This document shows, piece by piece, positions 47,827 to 60,384 of a stretch of 64,000 nucleotides of DNA; the stretch's first letter is position 1; each line of letters begins with the position of its first letter. This stretch comes from Cryptomeria japonica. Taxonomy: Eukaryota > Streptophyta > Pinopsida > Cupressales > Cupressaceae. The notes under the pieces are model-generated. The model was not told where the DNA came from, searched no databases, and worked only from the letters and a program-made list of their open reading frames with translations. Both the position numbers and the translations under genes were made by a program. The stretch covers positions 141,860,897 to 141,924,896 of the forward strand of contig NC_081407.1 of assembly GCF_030272615.1 (NCBI RefSeq), in the 5' to 3' direction.

Positions 47827-48541
47827 TATGTGCTACCCTAAACATGTGATGTGTTATCCAATGACTCCTAGATGCTACCCTAGTTGACAAACCCTACGCA
47901 CTAACTGTTTTATCGTATGTGCTACGCATCAGGCCTGACGCGCTAAACCGTGAAAATCGGACACAAAAAATTGAAAACATGATCAAAATCGACAAAACAA
48001 AAAGCAAAAGGGGCAAAATTTGGATAACATATAGGTGGACCATACGTGGCAGGCCTCCGGTATCGACAAACACGTTCGAATCAGTGCGAAGCATATGGAA
48101 CCAACATCTTGTCACTCTCCAAGTGTCACTCTCACAAGAAGTCAATGGGTGCAAATAAAACAAATGAAATCACTTTTTACCTTTTATAGGGTAAAAGTCA
48201 ACTCGGGTTGGTAAGTGGGGCAAATATTTTGCTCATTTTTCTCACTTCGGACCCTACCAAACATCATTTTTTGGGAGATGAATCAATTAAACAACGCATT
48301 CAACACAGGCAAAATTTAAAAATGCAATCCAATTATTAACGATTATCAACTCAATCAAATTTTCAATTTTTTTGATTCATCTCCCGAGGGGGCATCATCA
48401 ATATCGTTCATCAAATCTAGGGCATCATATTGACTTTTCATATCAAATCAATTCTTCATATCCACAGTATCATATCGATCAAATTTTGACAGCATATCTG
48501 GCAAATTTTCTTTGAATCAACATGTGCACACACGTCATTTC
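47827..48541 (+). other. Host gypsy noncoding DNA, right of the nested block
   Basis: Continues the GCGCTA/GTGCTAC word array to about 47950, then has no gene. CATATC-rich words appear near 48430-48500, as at 8.0 and 10.5 kb, just before the polypurine tract. Confidence 0.65.
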
Positions 48542-50002
48542 AAAGAGGGGCAAAATGTAGACGTATAAAAATGTCCACTTTCCTAAGTGAATATTTAATA
48601 TTCATTTTACTCTCATTTCTCTATTTAATTAAATTTAATTTAATTAAATCATTCACATTCATCTATTTAATTAAATAAGTTATTCAATTTATTTAATTAA
48701 ATTCACCTGGGCCTTTCATATCATTTAATTAAATAAATTGCTTTATTTAATTAAAACCCCTTTCTACCCTTTTTAATTAAATTTACATTTAATTAAATTG
48801 CTCACTACAAATAAATAAATCTAATTTATTTATTTAAATCCCCCACTTGCATTTATGCAAATTGCATCTATTTTTGTTGAAATAAAGCAATTTATTTTAA
48901 TTAAAGTTACCCTTCATCCACTTGCTTTCTCCTACATCTCCCACTTGCCTCTCTAAGCCCCCTTCTAAATTCTTCTAATCACTTCTAAATTAGATTAACC
49001 CATCTACTAAATATTGTCACATCCCTAAACAAAGGGAAGTCACTTCTCAAACCCTCAAAGTCTTCAATAACCATTAAAGGCTTTATGTCTTCAACAAGTT
49101 AACCTTGAAAGTCTTCCAAACCATTAACGGTTAACTCAACCCTCTTGCATGGTTAGAGACTTTCTCTCTAACTCAACCCACATCTAACCCAGGGGTCTCA
49201 TACAACATTCATTGCTTTGACCATGGTTATTCCTTTAACCCTTGCACAAGAGTTTATCCTTTGGGTAAAAGCTTTGTCCAATGGATAACCTTAACCTAAC
49301 CTTAACCCTTACCTCCTAAGGTAACCATGAGGTCTTCTCAAGCATTTAATGTTTCTTACATCTCCTCTCAAGCAGTCTTATGTTGACAATTGTCACCATT
49401 TCATCGGTGAAAATTGTAAACATGGATTGATAACTTTCAATCCTGGCCCTTGATAGGATTATCCAATCTTAACCATCCATTGCCCTGTTTTCCCTATAAA
49501 TAGAGCCCTCATTTCTCCATTTTCATCATCCAAGTCTTTAGCATCACACTTATAAGCATTTTACTAAGCATTTAGGCTCTCTTTGAATAGAAATAATCTA
49601 ATAAACATTTTAGAAGCATTTCTATTATCATAAATAATCATATTAAGCTAGTGTATCATGTTAGGATAGTTCTTTTACTAATCCTTTCATCTTATCATCA
49701 TATAAATGCTAGTTTAATTCATGTTTGTTAATATCATGCACATTTAAGATTGCATTCATGTTAGATTGATCAAACATCCCTCATTCTCATGATTGTCATC
49801 CCTAAGTCACTTTGCTCAATGATCTGAGAGCAAAGGCATTGGCTTGAGGGGTCTTGTGAGATAGAGAACAATGGAACATCCCTTGGAAAGTTAAGTTATT
49901 AAATATAACTCCATAACTTGCACCAAGAGTCCCATTGGTGTGTGGACAAATCTCGAATTCACATTTTCTATTTCATCGCACCACTTTTCCCGCACACAAA
50001 CA
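48542..50002 (+). repeat. Polypurine tract and 3' LTR of the host gypsy element
   Basis: The PPT AAAGAGGGGCAAAA (48542-48555) precedes the LTR start TGTAGACGTATAAAA at 48556. The LTR shares with the minus-strand element a U3 rich in TTTAATTAAATAA palindromes (48610-48850) and a TATA box CCTATAAATAGAGCCC at 49493-49508. The right end is not certain: ACACAAACA at about 50002 is a plausible CA terminus, but its target duplication partner is outside the window. Confidence 0.75.
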
Positions 50003-50837
50003 GTTTTGTGTTTTAGTAAAGAATATCTCTAACCATCTTATATATTCACATGCCATCTATATCAATCTTTCTCTACTTTCATGTTACGGATAATATGACT
50101 TTGTCTCTCATCTATGTCATTGTAGAGTGTCTCTTGGCGTAACAATTGTAATGTAATGTTCTGATGAATCCTGTCTCTGATCTTTAAACTCAGGTATGTC
50201 ATTGTAGAATGTCTCTAGACCTAACAACTGTAACGTAACATTCTGTTTGCATGGGCACAAGTTATTTCTCAGGTTAATGACTACAAATTTTTAAGTGGAC
50301 AATAAAATAATGTACACAGATTCTTTGAACCCATCTGCCACTTAGAAGTCTTGGACGCAACTAGCATACTTATATTTTAAATAATTTATGTAAAGTATAC
50401 AGATAGATATGATGTGAATTAAATTGTCTTATCAATAGATTTTCTTTGCATGTTATAGAGTTATCAATAGATCTACTTGCGTGATACATAGTAATTCTCT
50501 ATATTTTCAACCCAATCTTTCACTGTAGATGTCTTTCGACGTAACAACCATAATTTATGTAAAGAAATTTTTGTTTAAATTTACAGAGTATGCATAAATT
50601 TGTATATTGTTTCTCACTTGTATATTGTTTCTCACTAATCCTTATGTTATTAATATAAATATTTTTTATTGAATCAAAACAAGACTCCAAAAAATAACAA
50701 ATATAACAAATAGATGAAAAATAATCACATAACACTGGACGATACAACTCATTAATGTAGTTAGTTGCTTTATATCTCCATTCTTTCTTGCTATAAAGAT
50801 GCAAATTACATCCCAACCAAGCCTTCTTTGGGGTATG
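50003..50837 (+). other. Intergenic DNA with a short duplicated block
   Basis: No gene is visible. A block reading ATGTCATTGTAGAGTGTCTC (near 50126) recurs as ATGTCATTGTAGAATGTCTC near 50196, with TAACAATTGTAA and TAACAACTGTAA words after each; a weaker third copy lies near 50520. From about 50580 the sequence matches the flank of the NRT2 relics (see 55420). Confidence 0.55.
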
Positions 50838-51830
50838 GAATATAACAAATTGTACTGATGGGTTTCCCCAGTTAAGCAAAGGTAGCTGCACAACAGGGGT
50901 GGTATAGTACTGCAAGTATCCCCACATCTTGGAAGGATGGATATGGGTACCAGGAACAATTCTGGAACTATGGATCTAGAGGCTGTGAAGGAACCAGTGC
51001 ATAAGATACTTCAAAACCAACTCCAATTTTTTATTTCTCGGTAGATTCAGAACACAAGGCTAAGAAATTGAAGCTTTTTTCAATAGCCCAACCCCATATG
51101 AGAGCCTTCCACTTATCCTAGATCTCCTATTTCACTTGCTTTCTTTCCACATTCACTGCTCCCCCTCTGATACCTGTCATCAGAGACAATCTCAATCTCA
51201 CCAAGAGGGACATAGGCAATGCAGGCATTGCATCAATCTCTAGCTCCATATTCTCAAGGCTTAATACAATCTCATGAGTTTTTTAAGCTCCTTGTTTGAG
51301 CTTAAAGTCTTTTCTTGAAGTTGTGTATTTCCAATGTTCTTCACTCTGTCAAATATTTAAAATTCTTTGAATTGCCAAACCTTTCGTGTGTAATCTCCCT
51401 GGGAAGTTTGTAAAAGCCAAACCTTTAAATGAAGGTTATCCATCTGAGTTTTGCAAAATGTCTTCCCTCTAAAATCTTTGTTTTAAAATGCTTTAAACTT
51501 ATATGTATAATATTAGTACAGTAACTTGATTCTACAATGGTGTGCAGGTTGTCTGGTATGCTGTCAAGAATTACAGAGTTTGGGTGAGGCAAAAGACAAT
51601 TTGTCAAAGGTATTCAATCTATCTGTTAAGCACTTTCAAGATGATATTGCACATATATGCATGGATAGTCAAGAACACAACTAAAGATTTCAAATAAAGG
51701 TAGCTCTGTTTCTGCTTTAGGTTTTGGATAAATATGTGACAAAAGAAACATTCTATTGATTTGGATTGAAGAATTGTGTATGTTCTATCCTGTCTTTGGT
51801 TCTTAGTTTATTAGTAAGTGTAAGAGCACA
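50838..51830 (+). pseudogene. NRT2 nitrate transporter pseudogene 1 (exon 1 and start of exon 2)
   Basis: NRT2 proteins are plasma-membrane, proton-coupled high-affinity nitrate transporters of the major facilitator family. After a leader conserved in three relics (50838-50942), ATG 50943 opens MGTRNNSGTMDLEAVK. Following a frameshift, [19 protein letters not shown] and [17 protein letters not shown] lead into [19 protein letters not shown] and SSIFSRL near 51262. A TAG at about 51118 replaces the expected Trp. The frame then leaves NRT2, and intronic sequence leads to GTGCAG near 51547 and a short piece of exon 2 (VVWYAVKNYRVW) before homology stops. Most of the membrane spans are absent. 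Family assignment is firm from the N-terminal motif; the copy is dead. Confidence 0.85.
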
Positions 51831-54360
51831 AGATAAAATAAATAAAATAAAATAGAACATGAAAGGGTGGAATTTGAAAGATTTTGGTTTGTATTCTTAA
51901 AGAAAAATAATATTTTTTCATCTTGTAACTTGTTTTCATTCAAACTTATAGTATTCGGCAGCCTTATTAATGTAATACTCTTTTATATTCAGTTTGTGTT
52001 GTTACTTTCAGGCTTTCTGGTTTGGAAGTGCGTCCACCAGATTTGTATATTCTTTTTCTTTTAATTAATAAATGCATTTTTTCAATTAAAGAAAATGTCA
52101 CAAGATATTTCAAAATGTGAATTTATTCTACTTTCCACTATTTAAACATTCTCTAAAATAAAATTGTGATTTGAGAAGAGTTTTGATCTAGATTGTGTGA
52201 ATTGAATTCTTTGGCTTTGCTATAGATTAGAGTTTAGTGTTTGAATTCCTTTATTTTTATACTTCTAAGGAATGATTTAGTAGTTTTCATCTAAATTTCA
52301 TTTTTTATTATTCTCTAATGATAGAGTTAATATGAAAAAGAAGATTAAAATTTGTACATGTGATATATAAAGAGGTAATAGTATTATTTTTTTATGATTT
52401 TTTATCTATTTATAGATGTTATATATTCTACATATTATTGGTATAAGAAAGTTATCTTAAAGTTATATTATATTGTGTTGCATCTCTTAAGAATAGTCTT
52501 TGATCAATTGGATTAAGAATACTAGGTAGCTCCATGATATCAAAGTTATTAGAATTTGTAACCTTATAAATGTTTTTCTATATTTTTCTTTCAAAGACCC
52601 TAACAAACGTGTATCATTTAAACCACTCTAGTTGCTATTTCATATGAAACACCTTCTTGGTATTGTCTCAATAGGCATGTAATTTTAAAATATCTAAACA
52701 AGCTTCAATTGTGTGTTGGTTTAGTAAGTAATTATTTTCTTGTGTTTAATTTATAAACTTGTCTTTCTCAAGATAAGTTTTTCTCCCAAGCCACCTAAAA
52801 TCTAGATTAAATGGGTGACACAAATAGATGTAAACTTTTGTCTTCATTAATTATCTCCTCACCAACAAATTTATTTGGCACTATTAAAACTTTTCAAGCT
52901 TGCTTTTACTTGACATGATAGTTATGCACACTCCATTGAGGATCAAAAAGTGTCATCAATTTTATCCTATATCTAATGAAGAGGAGTGGGTGATGTATTG
53001 GTGTTACTTGAGATAAATTTAGGGACATAACATGTAGCTTTATATTAGTGGGTTTATAAAGAGGGTGGTCCAAATGGGAAGGAAGTAAGGGATTGAGAAG
53101 TTCCCTTGAACTATGCTAGATGATTGTTTAAACAATTGAAGAGGGATGTTCTCATGGCTAACCCCCAACATACATATCCAATTACAATTGTTTGATCGAG
53201 ATAAGGTAAACTCTTTCAAGAAGACTAGGCAATGTGATGAGCAATTATTTGATAGTAGAAAAAATCTAGAATGTGGCAAAGATAAAAGGTCAAAACACTA
53301 CTTCTATTGTTAAAGGGAAAAACATTTCTTGTATTGTGATAGAGATAGGCACACATAATAGAGGTGTTGGAAATTAAACCTAAAAATTAGCTAATTCAAA
53401 CATACAAGCCATTAGGGATTGTTATGTGCTACTCTCAATAAGGAAACACGAAAGGTTGAGGGTTATTGATTGCATGGAGTTGAAGAACTCACATAAATTT
53501 CCCATATTAAGGTGTAAGTGAAGGGTAAGAAATAAATGCTATGACTCACGTTCTCAAGTGAATCTATTTCTAGTAGGAAAGTTAGTGAATTGAGATTGGA
53601 GGTTTTAATCCTCCACATCAGTTGATGTGGAATGGTTGTAATAATGAGAAATTTTTGGTTTAGTCTTTATTATAGTTCATAGGTGAGTTAATGTGGAATG
53701 GTCGTAAGAATGAGAAACTTATGGTTTAGTCTTTATTTATATTTCATAGATGATGTATTGTTTAACGTTTGTTCATTATATATGAGTGATCTAATTTTTT
53801 GTAGTGTTGGTGTGAATAGGGTATATTATCTAAGTAGTCATTAGTTAAGTCCTATTCATACAAGCTCACATGTTAAATTTACTTAGCTCTTTAAGAATAT
53901 TTCTAGAAGTCTCTAATACACATGTTCTTATCTCTAGTTGTCTCATGAAATAGAATTAAGACACTTATCACAATTTCATCCTGTCTTATTTTTCAGCCTT
54001 GCCTATATTTAAACAAGGTCTCATGTGTACATTATGTAAATTAAATCATTGATCCATTCTTGATCATTGTACCATTATTGCAACCATGATCAAGAAAATA
54101 TCTTCTTGTTATATTCTATTGTGGAAGGCTATCTTTGGTTTTGCACTTGCGATCCTGAGGTATTAGAGTTCACTACTAGCTCTTACAGATAGTTCTTACT
54201 TTTATGTAAGAGATGTGAATGAGTATAGTTGACATAGACTTGTATGGTGGTTCAAGTTGAAGTTTATCATTATCGGCATTTCAAATAGTAAAAAACTAAG
54301 TGAGTGATATGCCTGTCCCTTTTTAATCCTGTAACTTCATTTACTTCTCTGTAGCACTTG
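51831..54360 (+). other. AT-rich intergenic DNA
   Basis: No gene is visible. About 53605-53755 contains a two-copy repeat of roughly 80 bp (words GATGTGGAATGGT and TTTAGTCTTTATT). The rest is AT-rich with long T and A runs. Confidence 0.55.
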
Positions 54361-55345
54361 GTATGAAATTTAACAAATTGTACTGATGGGTTTCCCAGTT
54401 AAGCAGGGGTAGCTGCACAACAGAGGTGGTATAGTACTGCAAGTATCCCCACATCTTGGAAGGATATATATGGGTACCAGGAAGAATCCTGAAGCTATGA
54501 ATCCAGAGCATGGGGACGAAACAGTGGATAAGACTACTCCAAGTCCAACTCCAATTTTTGATCTACCATAAGATTCAGAACACAAGGCTAAGAAATTCAA
54601 GCCTTTTTCAATAGCTAAACCCCATATGAGAGCCTTCTACATATCCTGGATCTCCTACTTCACCTGCTTTCTTTCCACGTTCACTTCTCCCCGTCTGATG
54701 CCTGTCATCAGAGACAATCTCAATCTCACCAAGAGGGACATATGAAATGTAGGCATTGCAATAGTCTCTGGCTCCATATTCTCAAGGCTTAATACAAGCT
54801 TAAGAGTTTTTTAAGCCTGGTTTTTTCTTGAAGTTGTGTACTAATAGTTTCTAACCACTCTGATCTATAATACAATCTTATTGCAGGTCATTGGAGATAG
54901 TGACTGGAATGACAGGAAGGGAGCAACTTGGGATCAATGGTAGCAGAGCTTCTGTTATTCCTCAACTCCAATTATTCCACTGATACTGGAATCAGCTTGA
55001 TGGGTGTCAAGATCATTACATGCACATTGCTACAGTTGGGGTTGAATTTATCAGTGAGGAGGAAAGTTTTGGCCACTTTTCAAGCTTGAAAATGCTAGAG
55101 GAGAAGTATTATGGATCGGAATAGTCTGACATTGAAAAGCAACTAGCAATGGACGGCATTAGCATAAAATTTGCTGACAACAGTTGCAGTGAAAGAGGAA
55201 AAAATTCAAGTCTACCTTCTGCCCCAACTCCAACAGATAGGACCCTAAATTTGCTGACAACAGTCGCAGTGAAAGAGGAAAAAGTTCAAGTCTACCTTCT
55301 GCCCCAACTCCAACAGATAGGACCCCTCAACAAGGGTGAGGATCA
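54361..55345 (+). pseudogene. NRT2 pseudogene 2 (exon 1 joined closely to last exon)
   Basis: Same leader as the other relics. ATG 54470 opens MGTRKNPEAMNPEHGDE, and the frame reaches PTPIFDLP, a TAA where Val is expected, then [19 protein letters not shown] and [11 protein letters not shown], a TGA, and SGSIFSRL near 54785. A short intron-like stretch ends TTATTGCAG at 54890, directly followed by the last exon: SLEIVTGMTG, a frameshift, then EEKYYGSE and DIEKQLAMDG near 55105-55160. The exon for the middle membrane spans is missing. An 80-bp tandem duplication (55171-55250 and 55251-55330) repeats the C-terminal tail. This copy keeps the AG acceptor that the fourth copy lost, so it shows the ancestral splice site. 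Confidence 0.83.
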
Positions 55346-56924
55346 TCCTAATATGGACGTTTTTCTTGCAATGGTTAAGCTGATATACAATATTAAGGGA
55401 CCTTTCTGGCTAGTATGAATAAATTTGCATATTGTTCCTTACTAATCCTTCTCTCATTAATGTAATTTCTTGCATCATATTTTCATTCTTCTTTGCGATA
55501 GAGATGCAGATTGCATACCCAACAAGGTCTTCTTTGGAGTCTCTGTTAAGATTTGCAAGTGCAGTGGAAGCCTATATTTAAAACCATAGAAGATATAAAA
55601 ATATATAAATAAAATACATAATTTAATATAACCTTTTTAGATAAGGAACATGACAAGCAATTTAATTCAATTAATAACAATGGTGAAATCTACATAGCCA
55701 TGCGAACTCCAAACTGAGTGAAATTTGATCTATTATTCTCTTAAATTCTGAAAGTTTGTTGTCAATTATATATGTGGATTGTGTTTGTTTATGAAATGTT
55801 GCTGTTATGTTGTTCATACTCAAGTGCATTAAAATGTATTACTCTGCTAATGTGGAGCTAACTGAGTGAATTGTATTTAAATTGATAAGGCTGGTTTTAG
55901 AGAAAACTGTTCTCACACCTTTATTAGTAAATCAATTAGATTTCTGGGATGTACTCTTTTATTCTCTAGCTTTTCAAAACATTTTAAATCTTTAAGTTTC
56001 ATTAAAATTTGCAAATTTTATGGCAGTTTTAAGACTGCATTGTTTCATTGCAATCAGCATATTTATAGAAATTTAGTGAGTTCATTATGTTGGACTGGTA
56101 TTATCATCTTGAAGATCCTCATAAAAAGAGAACAAAGATTGAATCTTCTGTATAGAAATGCCGGTTTGTTTTATTAATGTAAAACAGTATTAATATATAC
56201 AGTTTATAACTTTATTGGTATCCTTGTAAAACAATATTAATATAGACAGTTTATAACTTTATTGGTATCCTTTTGATTCATTATAAGCTTTAGAATATCA
56301 GTATCTAGATGGCTCTTAGACAATCTTATCAAAAGTAACAAATTGAATTTGCTGGTAAGGGAAATGAAATATTTTATTTTCCTTTGGTTTTAGTGAGATT
56401 GTGAAAAATGCCTACTTTTGAATTGATAACATATTAAGAGATGAAAGAACAAGAGTTCTTTGGTCCACCAAAAATCTCAATCATTTGGTGCACTTAACAA
56501 AAAAGAACTTATCAACATTCCATTGTACCAAAAAAAAAAATACAACTGCTAGTAATTATTCCAATACACATTATTATGTTTTTCTCTGAGAAAAAATACG
56601 CTAAATATATATAGTATAAGCTGATCCTAAAGTTCTGGAACAAAGTCCCACAAGGGGGGCCAAGAGAATATGCGTTCAGTTTAGAATCTCCTTAGATAAC
56701 CATCACCATATGAACCCCAAAGGAGATTCCAGATGCAAATGGGACCTCCTACTTGTATCCCTTCACTGCTCTCTCCAAATATTCTTCTAAAACATTGTGA
56801 ACTGCAGAAACTTAGTCTCCAACAATTTTAGAATTCCAATTCCTTGATTAGTTAGTAAGTGAGAGGTATGTCTGTCCCTTTTGTAATTCTGTAACTTTAT
56901 TTACCTCTCGGTAGCACGTGCTAT
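55346..56924 (+). other. Intergenic DNA between NRT2 relics
   Basis: No gene is visible. 55420-55560 matches 50590-50840 (3' flank and next leader), evidence of unit duplication. A 50-bp tandem pair near 56175-56275 has the words ACAGTTTATAACTTTATTGG. Confidence 0.55.
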
Positions 56925-57030
56925 GAAATTTAACAAATTGTACTGATGGGTTTCTCCAGTTAAGCAAAGGTAGCTGCAGAACAGTGGTGGTATAGTTCTG
57001 CAAGTATCACCACATCTTGGAAGGATAGAT

Positions 57031-57126
57031 ATGGGTACCAAGAACAATCCTGAAGCTATGGATAGGATAGATATGGGTACCAGGAACAATCCTGAAGCTA
57101 TGGAGTCCAAGATAGATATGGGTACC
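57031..57126 (+). repeat. N-terminal codon repeat (about 42 bp) of NRT2 pseudogene 3
   Basis: The word GATAGATATGGGTACC plus AACAATCCTGAAGCTATGGA repeats in frame. It continues on the far side of the LTR at 61256-61335. The other relics have a single unit. Confidence 0.8.
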
Positions 57127-57510
57127 TGTTGTGACGTTTTCACACATCGCCCCATTGCAAATGGGGACCCATGTTTTTTGCTTTTTAGGGTTTGTTTTTT
57201 AGGTTTTTTGGGGTTTTGTTAGCTAGCCTTTGCATTTTGAACGTCGCCCAGGAGATCAATAGGGTAGCAAGTCCGGCTTGAGTGAGATCCTGATCCTGAA
57301 ATTTGGCTAAGTCTGGAATGTCCTGATCCTGAAATTTGAAAAAAACCTCCAAAAACTAGATTTTGCAATATAACTCCTGGAGGTCTGAAACCACTCTCAA
57401 ACATCCTGAAAGTATATATGGAATATAACTTAAAGTATAAAAATGTCACTTATACTTAAATGTTATATTCCATAAAATTTATCCTGATAGAGAGTTCGAA
57501 AAGTCAAATT

Positions 57511-58973
57511 TCGCTCGTGTCCTTCTCCAAGGGTCCAGAGCGAAAAGCGCTCCTGTCCCTCTCCAAGGGACCAAGGCGAATCGCTCGTGTCCCTCACCAA
57601 GGGTCCAGAGCGAAAATGCTTAGTTGAGCCATTCCTGACCTTGTTTGGACGAATCGAGACATCAAAGGCATGGTGAAGGACGAAATGAGCATGATAGAGC
57701 ATCCAGACTTGATCAAAAACAATGAAATGATGAAGTTTTTGCCTAGAGGGTCAAATTCGCTCCTGTCCCTCACTGAAGGACCAGAGCGAAATTCTTCATA
57801 AGGTACGATCTGGGCAAAGATCAAGTCAAGTTTATGTTTGAAGGCAAGGAAGGAGGTGAAATGAACTCATTGAAGATAAATTGAAGATTACCAAATGCCA
57901 TCAAAGGACCAAAATGCTTAAGTTCGCTCCTGTCCCTCAGGAAGGGACCAGAGCGATTTTTGTTATAGATGATTTTCTTGCCAAGTTACAACCGATCTCA
58001 AGGCATGAATGAATGAAATGAAGTATGGCGAGACCATTGAAGATAAATTTTGAAGGTGATAAAGTAAAATGAAGCCCACAAGAGCAGGATCGCTCCTGTC
58101 CCTCTCCAAGGGACCAGGGCGATATACTGGTTATATTGTCGTTCCTCCAAATTCAAGGCACTCCAAGACGAAGAACAAGGTGGTGAAGACATTTTAAGAC
58201 ATCTCCATCAAGCGCAAAGCATCAAAAATTGCCAAAGATGAAGGATTTGCACCAAGACATCTAATTCGCTCCTGTCCCTCAGGAAGGGACCAAAGCGATA
58301 TTTCCATAAAGGCATAGATTTCAAAAGTTAAGCAAGTGTCAAGCGACCAAGGGGATCAAAAAGACTATGTTTTACACGATGAGGACAATTGCAAGTTGGA
58401 GAACGCAAGCATGAACCCAAAGACTTGAAGTTCGCTCCTGTCCCTCTCCAACGGACCAGAGCGATGTTTATTATATTAGCCAAATCCCTCAAAAATCACG
58501 TAAGGTCAAGGTTGTGCAAAGGGGTAAAAGGTACAAGGTGTCTTTTGAAGATGATATGCAAAGGTTTCGAACGTTAAATGATCATCAATTGAGCTAAAGA
58601 GACTATATCGCTCCTGTCCTTTGGACAAGGACCAAAGCGATTTCTATTAAAACACTCATGCTCCTTCAAAATCAAGACAAGGCAAGTTCACACAAGATCA
58701 AGGATGTCTTTTGAGAAGTAATGGACGAAGAATTGGTACCAAGAACGAAGAATGTCAAGTAAAAACGTAGGGATCGCTCCTGTCCCTCTCCAAGGGACCA
58801 GGGCGATATCACACCTAAAGGAAATTTGTTTGCAGGACAAGTCGCTCAAGTTTAAAAATCCTAGCGAACATGCCAAATCCAACGTGGAGATAGAGATTTT
58901 GGACGTAAAAAATGCAAGAATCAAGGCCAACATAATGGATCGCTCCTGTCCCTCAGTCAGGGACCAGGGCGAT
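57511..58973 (+). repeat. Array of eleven hairpin motifs, eight spaced 165-177 bp
   Basis: A motif of about 34 bp, consensus TCGCTCCTGTCCCTC then AAGGGACCAGRGCGA, starts at 57511, 57547, 57581, 57757, 57924, 58089, 58266, 58432, 58607, 58773 and 58939. Its arms pair (ATCGCTCC..GTCCC with GGGAC..GGGCGAT; 12 of 14 positions including one G-U, with a 7-nt loop). Sequence between motifs is not conserved. The first three are clustered; the last eight are regularly spaced. Confidence 0.88.
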
Positions 58974-59324
58974 GAGGTACGTATCTTTCATCTTCAAAAT
59001 TTGGCGTTCAAACAAGTTTTGTTTTTTTTTTGAATTTATTTTAAATGCTAAAATTCAATATGTTTTGAAAATTCAATTAAATGGCATTTAAATATTGCGC
59101 TTGATATTATTAATTTTTTTTTTTTGCCTTGTGAAAATCGAATTTGATTAAATTAATTTAGAACGATGGCATTTAATAATTAATAATTATTTTTAAAAAA
59201 AAAAAAAAAAATCAATCAAAGGGAGCGCTTGGTTTATAAAAGTCGGCCTTGTTATTTATCAAAAAATCGTTTAATTTGCTTTATTTTCACAAAGTCGGCC
59301 TAAATAATGATGAGAGGTAAGCGC

Positions 59325-59335
59325 CTATAAAGGGA
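59325..59335 (+). promoter_or_regulatory. TATA-like site 1 in the 4.1-kb LTR
   Basis: GCGCCTATAAAGGG near 59322-59335 is a plausible TATA box on the plus strand. No experimental start is implied. Confidence 0.4.
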
Positions 59336-60369
59336 AGGTGGTTTATTCATTTCAAATCATCATTTAACATCCTTCATTAGCATGCGATTTGGAGAATACA
59401 AAGGAGGTGCGAAATTGTCATTCAAGAGGAGGGCGCAGACATCATCAAAGGAGTGCGAGCTTAGTCTCAAGTTGGGCGAACTTGCCAAAGACCACGTCAA
59501 AGATATCCTCAAGGGTGATGAATTGATAAAGGGATCGTTCATTTAAAGGAGATCACGTTGAAGCCATCTAATTTTGATTTTGCCTAGGCAAATTCCTTGT
59601 TTTGCATTCTAGAGTTAGCTCTCAAGAGAGGTATGGCGATATGGATTTATTGTTTTTGAACGTTGATCGTCATAGCTTAAATTTTGAATTTTGAAATTTT
59701 GAATTCCAGTAGCCCGATCGTTTTTTAGGAAATAATAACTCAAGGATTTATCATGAAGTTTCCTAAAAATTAATCTAATCTATGTTATATATTGCAAAAT
59801 CATGGTACTAATTTTGAAATGTTGTGTAGGCATCAAATGAAAATCTCATCAAGAAAAATCAAGCCGGATCAAGGACGGTCTTCGTCGGGACGATCAAGCC
59901 AGGACAGGGGCGACCTCTTTCAATCTAGCGCTCCAAGGCGAGGTACATCATCATCTTGCACATCAAGGACAAAAGGAGTTAGAACAAGGGCTCGTTGAAG
60001 AAGCAAATAATTCCAGATGAATTAATTAAAGCAAGCTTCTCAACAACATCCAGTTGAATATTTACCAAAGTTACAAGTGTCAGATGAGGTGGCATCCTAG
60101 TCATCACGTCTCCAATCAGTGAGGTCCATCTCAGCATGTCCAGATTCAATGTACTTAACTCATGGAAGGTGGCACAAACTCCGATGTACCTACCCCGGCT
60201 ATCCATTGGTCGATTTTTCTAAAAGGGACATGTGTCCAAGCAATACAATTTTATCATTGGTCAAGCATTAGATGTTATGTAATGGTTGTAACAAACCCTA
60301 ATTAGGGTTTTCATTGTTGAATCTTGGCCATTGATCTTGAATTGATCTAAGCCATCGAATTGTATTGTG

Positions 60370-60384
60370 GGCACTATATAAGCC
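60370..60384 (+). promoter_or_regulatory. TATA-like site 2 in the 4.1-kb LTR
   Basis: GCACTATATAAGCCC near 60370-60384 is a stronger TATA-like word. It lies about 870 bp before the LTR end, a usual R/U5 distance, so it is the better promoter candidate. Confidence 0.5.

Larger units (their letters stand above)
1..50002 (+). mobile_element. Host Tat-type Ty3/gypsy retrotransposon, 5' end outside window, multiply interrupted
   Basis: Four separated plus-strand pieces fit one element: 1-251 plus 812-4598 (pol and downstream noncoding DNA), 7586-11327 (antisense PMD gene and repeats), 47827-48541 (repeats) and a polypurine tract with 3' LTR from 48542. Removing the insertions at 252-811, 4599-7585 and 11328-47821 restores the order pol, noncoding, antisense ORF, PPT, LTR, which is a known Tat-lineage layout. 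The pol and LTR start resemble those of the minus-strand element at 31744-47821, so the two are related but distinct. Joining the pieces across 4599-7585 is inference; joining across 11328-47821 is supported by target duplications and by repeat words on both sides. The LTR end near 50002 is approximate. Confidence 0.6.

Noticed and set aside
57511-58973. CRISPR array
   Set aside because: Spacers are about 135 bp, the setting is a plant LTR, and the repeat is a dyad in a retroelement.
59792-59998. Basic 68-codon frame in the 4.1-kb LTR
   Set aside because: No domain and no neighbours; kept only as a note within the LTR.
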